Positions 35,318 through 45,146 of a stretch of DNA of 64,000 nt are shown here, one piece after another. The stretch comes from Parapedobacter sp. SGR-10. Its GTDB lineage: Bacteria > Bacteroidota > Bacteroidia > Sphingobacteriales > Sphingobacteriaceae. Positions within the stretch are counted from its first letter, which is position 1. Every line of letters starts with the position of its first letter. The stretch lies in assembly GCF_011030405.1 (NCBI RefSeq), contig NZ_JAAJTJ010000012.1:1-64000 (forward strand), given 5' to 3'. Under the pieces are notes generated by a model, which had not been told where the DNA came from, ran no database searches, and was given only the letters and a program-made list of their open reading frames with translations. The position numbers and the translations under genes are program-made.

Positions 35318-35730
35318 AGAAGCAGACCTGTTCTATCGCTGTCCCGATGTATCGGGAGAGAGGAAAGTCCGGGCAACATAGAGCAACACGCTTCCTAACG
35401 GGAAGGTCCCGATTAACTTTGTTGAGCTTGCTCCGCTCGGTTTGTCGGGAACAGAAAGTGCCACAGAAAATATACCGTCCCGATTCATCGGGATAAGGGT
35501 GAAAACGTGAGGTAAGAGCTCACGGTCTTGTATGGTGACATACATTACGGTAAACCTCGTGTGTTGAAAGACCAAATAGGTCGCAGAATGAAGGCTGCTC
35601 GTCTTCTCTCGATTTTGTCGGGATCTGCGATGGGTAGGTTGATGGATCCCGTGAGTGATTGCGGGACTAGATAAATGATAGAAAGCCTCTCGTTGGAGGA
35701 TACAGAACCCGGCTTATAGGGTTTGCTTCT
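35318..35730 (+). ncRNA. rnpB: RNase P RNA, bacterial class A
   Basis: Catalytic RNA of RNase P, which trims tRNA 5' leaders. Hallmarks visible: GAGGAAAGTCCGGGC near the 5' end (CR-I), ACAGAAA and AAGGGTGAAAA with GGTAAGAGCTCAC in the middle (CR-II/III region), GACCAAATAGG and the 3' signature ACAGAACCCGGCTTATAGG (CR-V). The terminal stem P1 is visible as AGAAGCAGACC (35318) against GGTTTGCTTCT ending at 35730. Several internal hairpins use the same arm, CCCGAT/ATCGGG. The ends are set by P1 pairing and are approximate by a few bases. The NtrC-type gene follows 55 bases later. Confidence 0.93.
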
Positions 35731-35785
35731 TTTTGATTTTTCTTCTGGTTTTTCTTATTTTGCCCTTTTTATTATTTATTCCTGT

Positions 35786-37156
35786 ATGGCTACAATATTA
35801 ATTATAGATGATGAACGTCCTATTCGCAGTTCGCTCCGGGATATCTTGGAGTACGAAGGCTATAAGGTACTGGATGTGGACAATGGTGTCGATGGTCTGG
35901 AGACACTGAAAAAAGAAAAGATAGATCTGGTATTGTGCGATATTAAGATGAATAAAATGGATGGGATGGAGGTCTTGGAAGCTGCCCGGGAAATCACCGA
36001 TACACCATTCATTATGATTTCGGGTCATGGTACAATCGAGACGGCTGTAGAGGCTGCCCGCAAGGGAGCTTATGACTTTCTGGAAAAACCACTGGATCTC
36101 AATAGGCTATTGATCACAGTCCGGAACGGATTGGAGCGCGAATCCTTAGTCAAGGAAACAAAGGTCTTGAAACGCAAAGTGTCCAAGACCCGGGAAATAT
36201 TGGGCACCTCGGATTGTATCTCCCTGATCAAGGAAAGCATAGAAAAAGTTGCTCCTACAGATGCACGCGTACTCATCACGGGAGCCAATGGCTCTGGAAA
36301 AGAATTGGTAGCTCGCTGGTTGCATGAGAAATCCAATCGCTCTTCCTTGCCTCTAGTGGAGGTCAATTGTGCAGCAATTCCATCCGAGCTTATCGAGTCC
36401 GAATTGTTTGGCCATGAGAAAGGATCGTTTACCTCTGCCATAAAGCAACGAATTGGCAAATTTGAACAGGCTAACGGTGGGACATTGTTTTTGGATGAGA
36501 TAGGAGACATGAGCTTGTCGGCCCAAGCTAAGGTGCTACGGGCTTTGCAAGAGAATAAGATTACACGAGTGGGAGGCGATAAGGAAATCAGTGTCAATGT
36601 ACGTGTGATCGCCGCGACCAATAAGGATTTGCTCAAGGAAATCGATGCAGGCACGTTCAGAATGGACCTTTACCATCGCCTTAGTGTCATATTGATCCAT
36701 GTACCTTCACTGGGAGAGCGTCGTGAGGATATCCCTCAGCTTGCCGAGTCATTCTGCGAAGAAATATGCTGCGAATACAATATTCCGACCAAAGAGTTTA
36801 CGGATAAGGCCATGAAAGCATTGCAAGAATTGCCATGGACAGGTAATATCCGGGAATTGAGAAATATGGTGGAGCGATTGATCATTTTGAGCGGCAAGGT
36901 TGTTACAGATAAGGATGTGTACAATTTTGCCAATCCTTCTGTCTCCAATCATGCATCAAACGGCCATTTGGAAGGGGGGCATTTGAATATAGATGGCATG
37001 GACGATTACCAGACATTTAAAGAGTATGCGGAAAAGCAGTTTTTGGCCCATAAACTTAAAAAATACAATTGGAATCTGGCTCAAACGGCCCAGGCTATCG
37101 GACTGCCGACCATAGATGTGCAGATGTTGTTGGACAAGTATAAACTAAAGGCATAA
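35786..37156 (+). CDS. NtrC-family response regulator with GSFTSA instead of GAFTGA
   Basis: A 456-residue DNA-binding response regulator: receiver domain with phospho-acceptor Asp52 (LVLCDIKMNKMDG), AAA+ sigma-54-activator domain and a C-terminal Fis-type helix-turn-helix (NWNLAQTAQAIGLPTIDVQML). Walker A is GANGSGKE at 166-173, Walker B is GGTLFLDEIGDM, and NVRVIAATNKDL follows. The sigma-54-contacting loop, normally GAFTGA, reads GSFTSA at 213-218, so it may not open sigma-54 promoters in the usual way. I believe this variant is common in the Bacteroidota orthologue. ATG 35786 starts the receiver; the upstream in-frame extension runs into rnpB. No partner kinase is adjacent. Confidence 0.93.
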   Translation: MATILIIDDERPIRSSLRDILEYEGYKVLDVDNGVDGLETLKKEKIDLVLCDIKMNKMDGMEVLEAAREITDTPFIMISGHGTIETAVEAARKGAYDFLEKPLDLNRLLITVRNGLERESLVKETKVLKRKVSKTREILGTSDCISLIKESIEKVAPTDARVLITGANGSGKELVARWLHEKSNRSSLPLVEVNCAAIPSELIESELFGHEKGSFTSAIKQRIGKFEQANGGTLFLDEIGDMSLSAQAKVLRALQENKITRVGGDKEISVNVRVIAATNKDLLKEIDAGTFRMDLYHRLSVILIHVPSLGERREDIPQLAESFCEEICCEYNIPTKEFTDKAMKALQELPWTGNIRELRNMVERLIILSGKVVTDKDVYNFANPSVSNHASNGHLEGGHLNIDGMDDYQTFKEYAEKQFLAHKLKKYNWNLAQTAQAIGLPTIDVQMLLDKYKLKA

Positions 37157-37158
37157 AA

Positions 37159-37183
37159 AAGGCCGGAATCTGATTCCGGCCTT
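37159..37183 (-). terminator. Bidirectional terminator between the NtrC-type gene and a small membrane-protein gene
   Basis: AAGGCCGGAATC and GATTCCGGCCTT form a 12-bp stem. On the minus strand it is followed by TTTTTT, right after the stop of the 58-residue ORF. On the plus strand it lies just after the regulator's stop. Confidence 0.85.
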
Positions 37184-37188
37184 CTTCG

Positions 37189-37365
37189 TTAATCATTATA
37201 TTTTCTTTTTTGTCTGTTATAAAGCATAAAGATTACAACAATGAGCAACAATGCACCAATAACTATGGCACCTACTGGAGAACTCTTCTCTACCGGCTCC
37301 CCGGACTGTGCCACCCCCAAATTGGCTAACAGTGTCAAGAAAAACATGCTATACCACTTTCTCAT
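37189..37365 (-). CDS. Small membrane protein, 58 residues (unrecognised)
   Basis: A short ORF with strong gene-like layout: ATG at 37365, stop TAA, then an ideal terminator 6 bases on. The product begins with a signal-peptide-like MRKWYSMFFLTLLANLGVAQ, has a short polar stretch (SGEPVEKSSP), a single membrane helix (GAIVIGALLLIVVIFMLY) and a basic tail (NRQKRKYND). The predicted topology is outside-in with a cytoplasmic tail if the first segment is cleaved. I do not recognise a family. It sits convergent to the NtrC-type gene and downstream of nothing on its strand except pepF at 37429, so it may be co-transcribed with or follow pepF. Confidence 0.7.
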   Translation of the reverse strand: MRKWYSMFFLTLLANLGVAQSGEPVEKSSPVGAIVIGALLLIVVIFMLYNRQKRKYND

Positions 37366-37428
37366 AACTAAAAATACATAAAAGATCGTTTGTAAAAGTA
37401 GGCATTAAACTGAATCAAAGCAATTTAT

Positions 37429-39135
37429 TTAGTTTTTTTTAACTTCTTTTACCAAAAAATCGATCAATTCACGTATATATTCCCTGTCGAAGTCGAATTT
37501 TATACCGGCTTCGGTGTATATTTCGGGAATGGTGCGGGTGTATCCCAGTTTTAAAGCCCCCATATACTTCTCTATTCCGGCAGTTTTGTTTGTTAAGTAA
37601 TTTTTCCAGACAGCAATGGCTCCCAATTGGGCAAAACCATACTCGATATAGTAAAACGGAACTTCAAAAATATGGAGTTGTTTGTGCCAAAGATATGCTT
37701 CAGCACCCTCTAATCCGTTCCAATCTGCAAATCCTCGTCCAAACTCGTTGTAAATGGTCAACCAGGCATGCTTTCTTTCTTCAGCAGTGTGCTCGGGGTA
37801 GGTATATATCCAGTGTTGGAATTTGTCGATCGTCGCTACCCAGGGCAATGTCGATATCGCGTCCCGAAGTTGCTCTTGCTTAGCTCGGGCCAAGTCGGTC
37901 GGATTGGTCAAAAACAAATGCCATTGATCCATAGAGATTAGCTCCATAGACATAGATGCTAGTTCAGCCACCTCGCTCGGTACGTTTTTAAAGGGTGTCA
38001 AAGCCAAGTCGGCACTGATGAATGTATGTAGAGCATGACCTCCCTCATGTACCATTGTGGTCAGATCCCGCAGCGTCCCTGCGGCATTCATGAAGATAAA
38101 GGGGGCTCCCGATTCGTAGAGTGGATAGTTGTATCCACCCGGAGCCTTGCCGATACGGCTTTCTACGTCGAATAGATTGTTTTCACGCATCGTACGGATA
38201 CATTGCCCGATGTAGGGGTGTAGGTTGTGAAAAGCTTCTTCTGTCTTGTGAATCAGCTCTTCTCCCGAAGAGAATGGTTTGAGGGGAGGAAGATTTTCCG
38301 GGTCTACGGACATGTCCCAAGGTCTGAGTGTATCGAGTCCTAGACTATCTTTCCGTTCATCGGCAAACTGTTGTAAAACAGGTACGACGACTTCTCTGAC
38401 TGCATCATGAAATTTTTCACAATCCTGTACAGTATAATCGAACCGTCCCATAGCGGTAAACATATAATCACGGAAGTTCTCAAAACCGGCATTTCGTGCA
38501 ATTTGGTGACGCAGTCTGACCAATTGATCGAACAGCGTATCCAATTGCTCTTTTTTATCCAGTCTGGCATTGTTGATGATGCGCCAAGCCTGTTCTCTTT
38601 TGGTTCGATCATTTTCGAGCAATAGGGTGGAGGCCTGTTGTAGCGTCATCTCTTTGCCATCTATGTTTACCGAAAGACTGCCGACAATACTTTGGTATTC
38701 CTGCTGTTTGAGTTGTACTTCGGTAAAAAGAGGAATATTTTCTTCTCTAAAAATTTCCAGTGATTTTTTGACCTGTCGCAGATAGACTGCATAGCCTTCT
38801 CCGCGGAGGCTATCGATATGGGGACTGCTGATTAGTTTTTTGTCCAGATCATTGTTGATGGAAGCCATCTTGGGCTCGATCTCTGTCGCAAAATACTGAA
38901 AGTCTTCGACCAGTTTTTGATCTGCGGTATTGCAGGTCATGCGGATATACCGCCAGGCGTAGTCTTCGCTGAGTACGGCCTCCAATTCACTGCGGTATTG
39001 TAACCATCTCAACAATTCGTCCGAAGAGTTGATCTCTTTGTTCTTAAGTTCCAAAAATAGAGGTTCCAGGGTTTCCCAATGGATTTTCAGGTTTTCAGGT
39101 ATGAATTTTCTTGGTTTTGCTAAGGCTGTTTTCAT
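37429..39135 (-). CDS. M3-family oligoendopeptidase (PepF-like)
   Basis: A zinc metallopeptidase of about 568 residues, cleaving short peptides in the cytoplasm. The active site TMVHEGGHALHTF gives His363, Glu364 and His367 of HExxH. The region after it (FKNVPSEVAELASMSMELI) supplies the third Glu ligand, and IYNEFGRGFADWNGLEGAEAYLWHKQLHIFEVPFYYIEYGFAQLGA is typical of the M3/PepF C-terminus. ATG 39135 (MKTALAKPRKFIPEN) was chosen because the longer frame to 39180 runs into a family B palindrome. No signal peptide. Confidence 0.93.
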   Translation of the reverse strand: MKTALAKPRKFIPENLKIHWETLEPLFLELKNKEINSSDELLRWLQYRSELEAVLSEDYAWRYIRMTCNTADQKLVEDFQYFATEIEPKMASINNDLDKKLISSPHIDSLRGEGYAVYLRQVKKSLEIFREENIPLFTEVQLKQQEYQSIVGSLSVNIDGKEMTLQQASTLLLENDRTKREQAWRIINNARLDKKEQLDTLFDQLVRLRHQIARNAGFENFRDYMFTAMGRFDYTVQDCEKFHDAVREVVVPVLQQFADERKDSLGLDTLRPWDMSVDPENLPPLKPFSSGEELIHKTEEAFHNLHPYIGQCIRTMRENNLFDVESRIGKAPGGYNYPLYESGAPFIFMNAAGTLRDLTTMVHEGGHALHTFISADLALTPFKNVPSEVAELASMSMELISMDQWHLFLTNPTDLARAKQEQLRDAISTLPWVATIDKFQHWIYTYPEHTAEERKHAWLTIYNEFGRGFADWNGLEGAEAYLWHKQLHIFEVPFYYIEYGFAQLGAIAVWKNYLTNKTAGIEKYMGALKLGYTRTIPEIYTEAGIKFDFDREYIRELIDFLVKEVKKN

Positions 39136-39163
39136 GCGTAAAATTTTTCTGGGAGAAGAAAAT

Positions 39164-39232
39164 GTAGAGACACAGTGCATTGTGTCTCTACTAGAAATTA
39201 ATACGTAGAGACGCGATCAATCGCGTCTCTAC
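39164..39232. repeat. Two family B palindromes (copies 6 and 7)
   Basis: GTAGAGACACAGTG with CATTGTGTCTCTAC (39164-39191, one G-T mismatch) and GTAGAGACGCGAT-CA-ATCGCGTCTCTAC (39205-39232, perfect arms). Inner arm bases differ between copies but remain paired. They lie between hom and pepF. Confidence 0.75.
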
Positions 39233-39246
39233 AAAATAAAAATAAA

Positions 39247-40428
39247 TTACAATATCTCCGCGAGGAAATAGCCGGGTTGATGGATCAGATCTCTTTTGTC
39301 AATGATCTCCTGCAAATTGATATATCCGATGACATATTTGGAGTCTTCGCCGTAGAAGCGTTCTACGATGCTGTTGAATGCGATGTTTTCCAATACATTG
39401 TCGTTCTCGTAGCGAAAATATACTTTTAGTTCGTAATTTGTGCTATATGCAATTTGAGCAGCATCGAGATGCTTTTTGTACTCGTAGCGATAGCCATAGC
39501 GAAGGGCGGCGATATCGGACAATACGGCTGATCCTGTAGGATGGCCTCCGGCTCCTTTGCCGAAGAAGAACTGTTCATCTGCGAAGGCTGCTTTGACCAA
39601 TACACCGTTGTTTTCGTTCTCCACATTGTACAGTAGGCTGTCTTTGGTAATGAACTTGGGCAATACGTAAAGTACAACCTCACTGGAGGAGATTTCTTTT
39701 GCTAAAGGAATCAATTTGATCTTGAAATTCTTTTCCTTGGCATAACGGATATCAGCATTGTTCAGCTTGTCGATACCGAGATTAAGGATTTTATCGGGAT
39801 TGACATAGATGCCGTAAGCGTGCGAAGCCACAATAGCTAGTTTGAATTTTGGATCATAACCGCCCACGTCCAATGTAGGGTCGGTCTCTGCGAATCCCAA
39901 TTCCTGTGCTTTTTTCAAGGCAGAGTCGTAGCTTTGGTTTTCGTTGAAAATCTTGGACAGAATGTAATTGGACGAGCCGTTGAATATTCCGCTTACGGAG
40001 TGCAGGAGTTCGTTGTCATAGTATTCTTCCAGATTGCGGATAATGGGGATACTCCCGCATACAGCTCCTTCATAAAGTAGGCATGTGCCGTGTTCATGTT
40101 GTATGTCTACCAATTCCTCCAGATGGGTGGCAATCATTTTTTTGTTTGCCGATACTACATTTTTCCCGGATTTGAGTGCACGTGCAGTAATGTTGAAGGC
40201 AGCGTCTGCGTCATCAATCAGTTCGACTACGGTGTTGATCTCGGCGTCATCCAGAATCACATTGGCATCCGTCGTAAACAGGTGTGCCGGCAGACTACGC
40301 TCTTTATCCGCGTTTTTGATGACAAATCTCTTGATTTCAAGGTTCAGGTTTTTGGTCTTGATGATGTCGTACAGGCCTTGTCCTACGACACCGAAACCAA
40401 ACATGCCTATAGTAAGCTTTTTGCTCAT
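39247..40428 (-). CDS. hom: Homoserine dehydrogenase
   Basis: Reduces aspartate semialdehyde to homoserine, the branch point to methionine and threonine. The 393 residues fit a stand-alone enzyme without aspartokinase. The NAD motif is IGMFGFGVVGQGLYD. The homoserine-DH signature region is KKAQELGFAETDPTLDVGGYDPKFKLAIVASHAYG, preceded by ANKKMIATH and GAVCGSIPIIRNL. It lies 223 bases downstream of metY on the same strand, so it may share the SAM-riboswitch-controlled transcript. Confidence 0.94.
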   Translation of the reverse strand: MSKKLTIGMFGFGVVGQGLYDIIKTKNLNLEIKRFVIKNADKERSLPAHLFTTDANVILDDAEINTVVELIDDADAAFNITARALKSGKNVVSANKKMIATHLEELVDIQHEHGTCLLYEGAVCGSIPIIRNLEEYYDNELLHSVSGIFNGSSNYILSKIFNENQSYDSALKKAQELGFAETDPTLDVGGYDPKFKLAIVASHAYGIYVNPDKILNLGIDKLNNADIRYAKEKNFKIKLIPLAKEISSSEVVLYVLPKFITKDSLLYNVENENNGVLVKAAFADEQFFFGKGAGGHPTGSAVLSDIAALRYGYRYEYKKHLDAAQIAYSTNYELKVYFRYENDNVLENIAFNSIVERFYGEDSKYVIGYINLQEIIDKRDLIHQPGYFLAEIL

Positions 40429-40490
40429 TCTTTGTATTATACTTTAATTTTTTTTATACGGTAGAGACTGTCTCAAAATTAAGAAAAACG

Positions 40491-40604
40491 CGTCATTGCG
40501 AGGAAGAATGACAAAGCAATCATTCATGCCATAAAAAGGCAAACTCGAATGAATAACGATCTAAAACTGCTTTAAATATAGATTCCTCCTATCGTCGGAA
40601 TGAC
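40491..40604. repeat. Dispersed palindrome, family C (copy 6)
   Basis: CGTCATTGCGAGGAAGAATGACAAAGCAATCATTCAT at the left is partly mirrored by ATGAATAACGAT and TCCTCCTATCGTCGGAATGAC at the right. It is related to the copy at 23425. It lies between metY and hom. Confidence 0.6.
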
Positions 40605-40651
40605 AAAAACAACGAATAGCTACTGCTTTTCGGACAGCCCATTATCTTATA

Positions 40652-41965
<1,314 letters not shown>

Positions 41966-42189
41966 TTATATTAAGGGTAAAAAAATATCTTTCTGTTGCT
42001 TTCAAAAAAAATCAAAGGTTGGTCGTCGTATAATTGCACAAGATGGATTGTTCCAGCAAAAAAAGAACAACCGTTCCGCGCAGAGACGACTAGCGCATTC
42101 GCAATATACAGCAATGATTTTGAAATACGATGCGATGGGCAAATTTTGTTGCCACAAAAGTCATCGTATGTGTAATAATTCTCGGTGTC

Positions 42190-42320
42190 ATAGTCTAACT
42201 CATTATATGCTCCAGGGCAATACACCTTGGACAGGAATTGGCACCTTTTCAAATCCATTGATGGTTGCCAGTGGGTCATAGAGCCAGTCTCTCGCCACTT
42301 CTTTATAAATCAAGACCTAT
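42190..42320 (-). promoter_or_regulatory. SAM-I (S-box) riboswitch controlling metY
   Basis: On the minus strand the core reads GAAGTGGCGAGAGACTGGC, then TATGACCCACTGGCAACC and AAGGTGCCAATTCC, the SAM-I hallmarks (kink-turn stem P2, CUGGC/UGRCAACC and the conserved AAGGUGCNAAUUCC). P1 can form between ATAGGTCT (42313-42320) and AGACTAT (42190-42196). A -7 box TATCTTTG is 43 bases upstream. About 230 nt separate it from the metY ATG. A small hairpin GAAC/GTTC followed by seven Ts (42058-42076, minus strand) may be the terminator of the expression platform. High SAM would reduce metY, and perhaps hom, expression. Confidence 0.88.
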
Positions 42321-42362
42321 GTTTGAAAGGCGTTGATTAGAAGTACTTAAAAAAGTACAGTG

Positions 42363-42370
42363 CAAAGATA
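42363..42370 (-). promoter_or_regulatory. -7 box TATCTTTG for the riboswitch-metY transcript
   Basis: Perfect TAnnTTTG on the minus strand, about 43 bases upstream of the riboswitch P1 stem. Confidence 0.55.
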
Positions 42371-42492
42371 GTGATTAAATTTGAAAATGTAAAAGATTTG
42401 AAAATTTGAAGATTATCTCTTTTCCCTACCAAAGACGACCATTAAAAGATCGATTTTTTATCCTTTAGGGGGGAGAGGGGATAGTTTACTAA

Positions 42493-42527
42493 TTTTTTAG
42501 CACATGGCTTAAACCATGTGCTAAAAA
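42493..42527 (-). terminator. Intrinsic terminator after clpX
   Basis: TTTTTTAGCACATGG and CCATGTGCTAAAAAA form a 15-bp arm pair overlapping the end of clpX. On the minus strand a T-rich tail follows. Confidence 0.85.
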
Positions 42528-42528
42528 A

Positions 42529-43776
42529 TTAAGCCGCTTTCAATTTCTTGATATCTGACTTGGCAAACTTCTGCTTGGCGTAGTCCAATGTGATGTGGAG
42601 TACCTTGTCCTGTAACTGCTCTTTGGTGGTCGGTATCTCAAACATAGCATCTAACATGATCGCTTCGCAGATACTGCGGAGTCCACGGGCACCTAGTTTG
42701 AATTCCCAAGCCTTGTCCACAATGAAATCGAACACTTCCTTGTCAAACTTAAGCTCTATACCTTCGTATTCAAACAGTTTGATATATTGTTTGATCAATG
42801 AATTCTTGGGCTCTGTCAGGATACTCAAAAGTGTTTCCTTGTCCAACGGATTGAGATACGAAAGTACCGGCAGACGTCCGATGAGCTCGGGAATAAGGCC
42901 AAAACTCTTTAAATCTTGTGGCGTGATATACTTGTAAAGGTTGTTGAGATCGATATCCTCTTCCTCTTCACTCATCTTATACCCGACGGTCTGCGTCCGC
43001 AGACGGTTTGCAATTTTCTTTTGTATACCATCAAAAGCTCCACCACAGATAAACAGGATATTGCTTGTATTGACCGAAATCATCTTTTGATCGGGGTGCT
43101 TACGTCCGCCTTGAGGGGGTACGTTGACGTTGGTACCTTCCAATATTTTCAGCAAAGCCTGCTGTACGCCCTCTCCGGACACGTCGCGCGTAATGGAAGG
43201 ATTGTCACTTTTGCGTGCGATCTTATCGATCTCATCGATGTAGATAATACCACGTTCGGCGGCAGTCACATCGTAGTCTGCTGCTTGCAGCAACCGTGTC
43301 AAAATGCTTTCCACGTCTTCGCCCACATAACCGGCTTCGGTCAATACGGTGGCATCTACGATCGAGAACGGAACATTCAGTATCTTGGCTACAGTCTTGG
43401 CCAGGAGCGTTTTTCCTGTGCCTGTCTCACCGACGATAATCAGGTTTGATTTTTCGATCTCGGTTTCGTCAGCAGAGGTCTTTTGATTCAATCGCTTGTA
43501 GTGATTGTACACGGCGACCGAGATGACCTTTTTGGCTTCATCCTGACCGATGACATATTGATCCAGATGCTGCTTGATTTCCAGGGGACGGATCAGCTTT
43601 AGTGTCGTTTGGAGAGACTTGTTTTTGCGTTGGTTGAGCTCTTCGGCCAGGATTTCTCCCGCCTGTGTCACACAACGGTCACAGATATGTGCCCCATCTC
43701 CCGCAATGAGCATCAATGCTTCATTCTTGCTAATCCCACAAAAGGAGCAGTGTATATCTTTGTTACTTTTACTCAT
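42529..43776 (-). CDS. clpX: ATP-dependent Clp protease ATP-binding subunit ClpX
   Basis: AAA+ unfoldase that feeds tagged proteins to ClpP. The 415 residues include the N-terminal zinc-binding domain ([11 protein letters not shown]...ICDRCV, four Cys), Walker A in GETGTGKT, Walker B in [12 protein letters not shown], the pore loop GYVGEDVE and sensor regions. It follows clpP by only 4 bases, so clpP-clpX is one operon, ending at the terminator at 42493-42527. Confidence 0.98.
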   Translation of the reverse strand: MSKSNKDIHCSFCGISKNEALMLIAGDGAHICDRCVTQAGEILAEELNQRKNKSLQTTLKLIRPLEIKQHLDQYVIGQDEAKKVISVAVYNHYKRLNQKTSADETEIEKSNLIIVGETGTGKTLLAKTVAKILNVPFSIVDATVLTEAGYVGEDVESILTRLLQAADYDVTAAERGIIYIDEIDKIARKSDNPSITRDVSGEGVQQALLKILEGTNVNVPPQGGRKHPDQKMISVNTSNILFICGGAFDGIQKKIANRLRTQTVGYKMSEEEEDIDLNNLYKYITPQDLKSFGLIPELIGRLPVLSYLNPLDKETLLSILTEPKNSLIKQYIKLFEYEGIELKFDKEVFDFIVDKAWEFKLGARGLRSICEAIMLDAMFEIPTTKEQLQDKVLHITLDYAKQKFAKSDIKKLKAA

Positions 43777-43780
43777 CTTT

Positions 43781-44479
43781 TTATTTACTTTCTTTCTTCG
43801 GTATCAGTACCTCATCAATCATGCCGAATTCCTTTGCCTCATTGGCACGCATCCAATAGTCGCGATCAGATGATTTTTCTACCCATTCATAGGTTTGTCC
43901 GGAATGTTCGGCGATGATGGAATACAATTCTTCTTTTATTTTGAGCATTTCCCGCAAATTGATCTCCATATCAGCAGCGACTCCCTGTGCTCCTCCCGAT
44001 GGCTGATGGATCATGACCCGTGAGTGTTTTAGCGCAGCTCTTTTGCCTTTTGCTCCGGCAACCAATAGCACGGCACCCATTGAAGCGGCCATCCCGGTAC
44101 ATATTGTCGCTACGTCTGGTGCGATATATTGCATGGTGTCGTAGATGCCCAATCCTGCATACACACTTCCTCCCGGAGAGTTGATGTATATCTGTATGTC
44201 CCGTTGTGCATCGGTAGATTGTAAGAACAATAATTGTGCCTGTATGATATTGGCTACCTGGTCGTTGACGGCATCCCCCAAGAAAATGATACGGTCCATC
44301 ATCAGTCGGGAGAAAACGTCCATCTGTGCGACATTGAGCTGTCTTTCTTCTACAATGTACGGTGTCAGGTTCGTGGGTATGGCAGCCGCTGTCCTCGAGA
44401 TAAATCCGTCTACATGTTGGCTTCCGATACGGTGGTGCTTGATAGCATACTTTCTGAATTCGTTTTTATCTATATTCAT
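43781..44479 (-). CDS. clpP: ATP-dependent Clp protease proteolytic subunit ClpP
   Basis: Serine peptidase barrel that degrades proteins delivered by ClpX. The 232 residues include the catalytic Ser in GMAASMGAVLL, His in MIHQPSGGAQG, and IIFLGDAVNDQVANIIQAQLLFL near the N-terminus. The N-terminus is about 30 residues longer than in E. coli ClpP, which is typical where a propeptide is removed. First gene of the clpP-clpX operon. Confidence 0.97.
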   Translation of the reverse strand: MNIDKNEFRKYAIKHHRIGSQHVDGFISRTAAAIPTNLTPYIVEERQLNVAQMDVFSRLMMDRIIFLGDAVNDQVANIIQAQLLFLQSTDAQRDIQIYINSPGGSVYAGLGIYDTMQYIAPDVATICTGMAASMGAVLLVAGAKGKRAALKHSRVMIHQPSGGAQGVAADMEINLREMLKIKEELYSIIAEHSGQTYEWVEKSSDRDYWMRANEAKEFGMIDEVLIPKKESK

Positions 44480-44555
44480 TTTGATGTTTTTCTAATGTTG
44501 TATTATAAAGGACTAATATAAAAGGTTTTTTGCGAAAAATTCAAACATTTTGTGT

Positions 44556-45011
44556 CTACTGAATGTAATTTGGCAAATCTTGGAGAAACTCACAGCTGCT
44601 ATCCTCAAAATTGATCTTGCAAAAAAAGTGCTCTATGCCATTGCTGACCAATAACAACGGTATCCTGTGCCGTATATTGTAATGGCTGATCTGCTCAAAA
44701 GTTTTTTGGCTGATTTTTACGCCCGGAGCCTTGAATTCGGCCAATAGCACTTTTTGTCCCTGCTGATTGTAAATGACCAGATCCGTCCTTTTTTGCCGGC
44801 CGTTTAGCGTCATCCCCCCCTCAATATGCATGAGACTCTTTGGATATTGTTTGTATGTATGCAGATGGTGTATCCAATGTTGTCTGACCCATTCTTCGGG
44901 GGTAAGAAGTAAATTTTTCCTTCTTAATTCATCGAAAACGTAGATTTTCTCTTTGATGCGTCTGAGTTTCAATGGATAGGAAGGCAAGTTTAACGGTGTC
45001 GGCCTAAACAT
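44556..45011 (-). CDS. Stand-alone HSDR_N-type PD-(D/E)xK nuclease domain protein
   Basis: A 151-residue protein equal to the N-terminal nuclease domain of type I restriction R subunits, without helicase or partner hsdM/hsdS genes. The core GRQKRTDLVIYNQQGQKVLLAEFKAPG shows the D...ExK catalytic pattern. EEWVRQHWIHHLHTYKQYP precedes it, as in the family. ATG 45011 (MFRPTPLNLPSYPLKL) was chosen because the longer frame crosses a family B palindrome. It is divergent from holA. In Bacteroidota such solo proteins are common near DNA-replication genes; the role is unknown. Confidence 0.85.
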   Translation of the reverse strand: MFRPTPLNLPSYPLKLRRIKEKIYVFDELRRKNLLLTPEEWVRQHWIHHLHTYKQYPKSLMHIEGGMTLNGRQKRTDLVIYNQQGQKVLLAEFKAPGVKISQKTFEQISHYNIRHRIPLLLVSNGIEHFFCKINFEDSSCEFLQDLPNYIQ

Positions 45012-45067
45012 GTACAAAGATAAGGAAATTATAGTGTATTGCGATAGGTGTATTGCGTATTCCGTCA

Positions 45068-45095
45068 GTAGAGACGCAATGCATTGTGTCTCTAC
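45068..45095. repeat. Family B palindrome (copy 8)
   Basis: GTAGAGACGCAATG with CATTGTGTCTCTAC, one mismatch (C against T) in the arm. It lies in the divergent gap between the HSDR_N gene and holA. Confidence 0.75.
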
Positions 45096-45146
45096 CATTA
45101 CATAAATATCCTTTCTTTCGACAGAAATGATTAATTTCGCAGCAGG

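Noticed and set aside
35311..35575. Short frames on both strands near 35.3-35.6 kb
   Set aside because: They lie within RNase P RNA.
39136..39180. N-terminal extension of the M3 peptidase to 39180
   Set aside because: It runs into a family B palindrome; ATG 39135 fits the family start.
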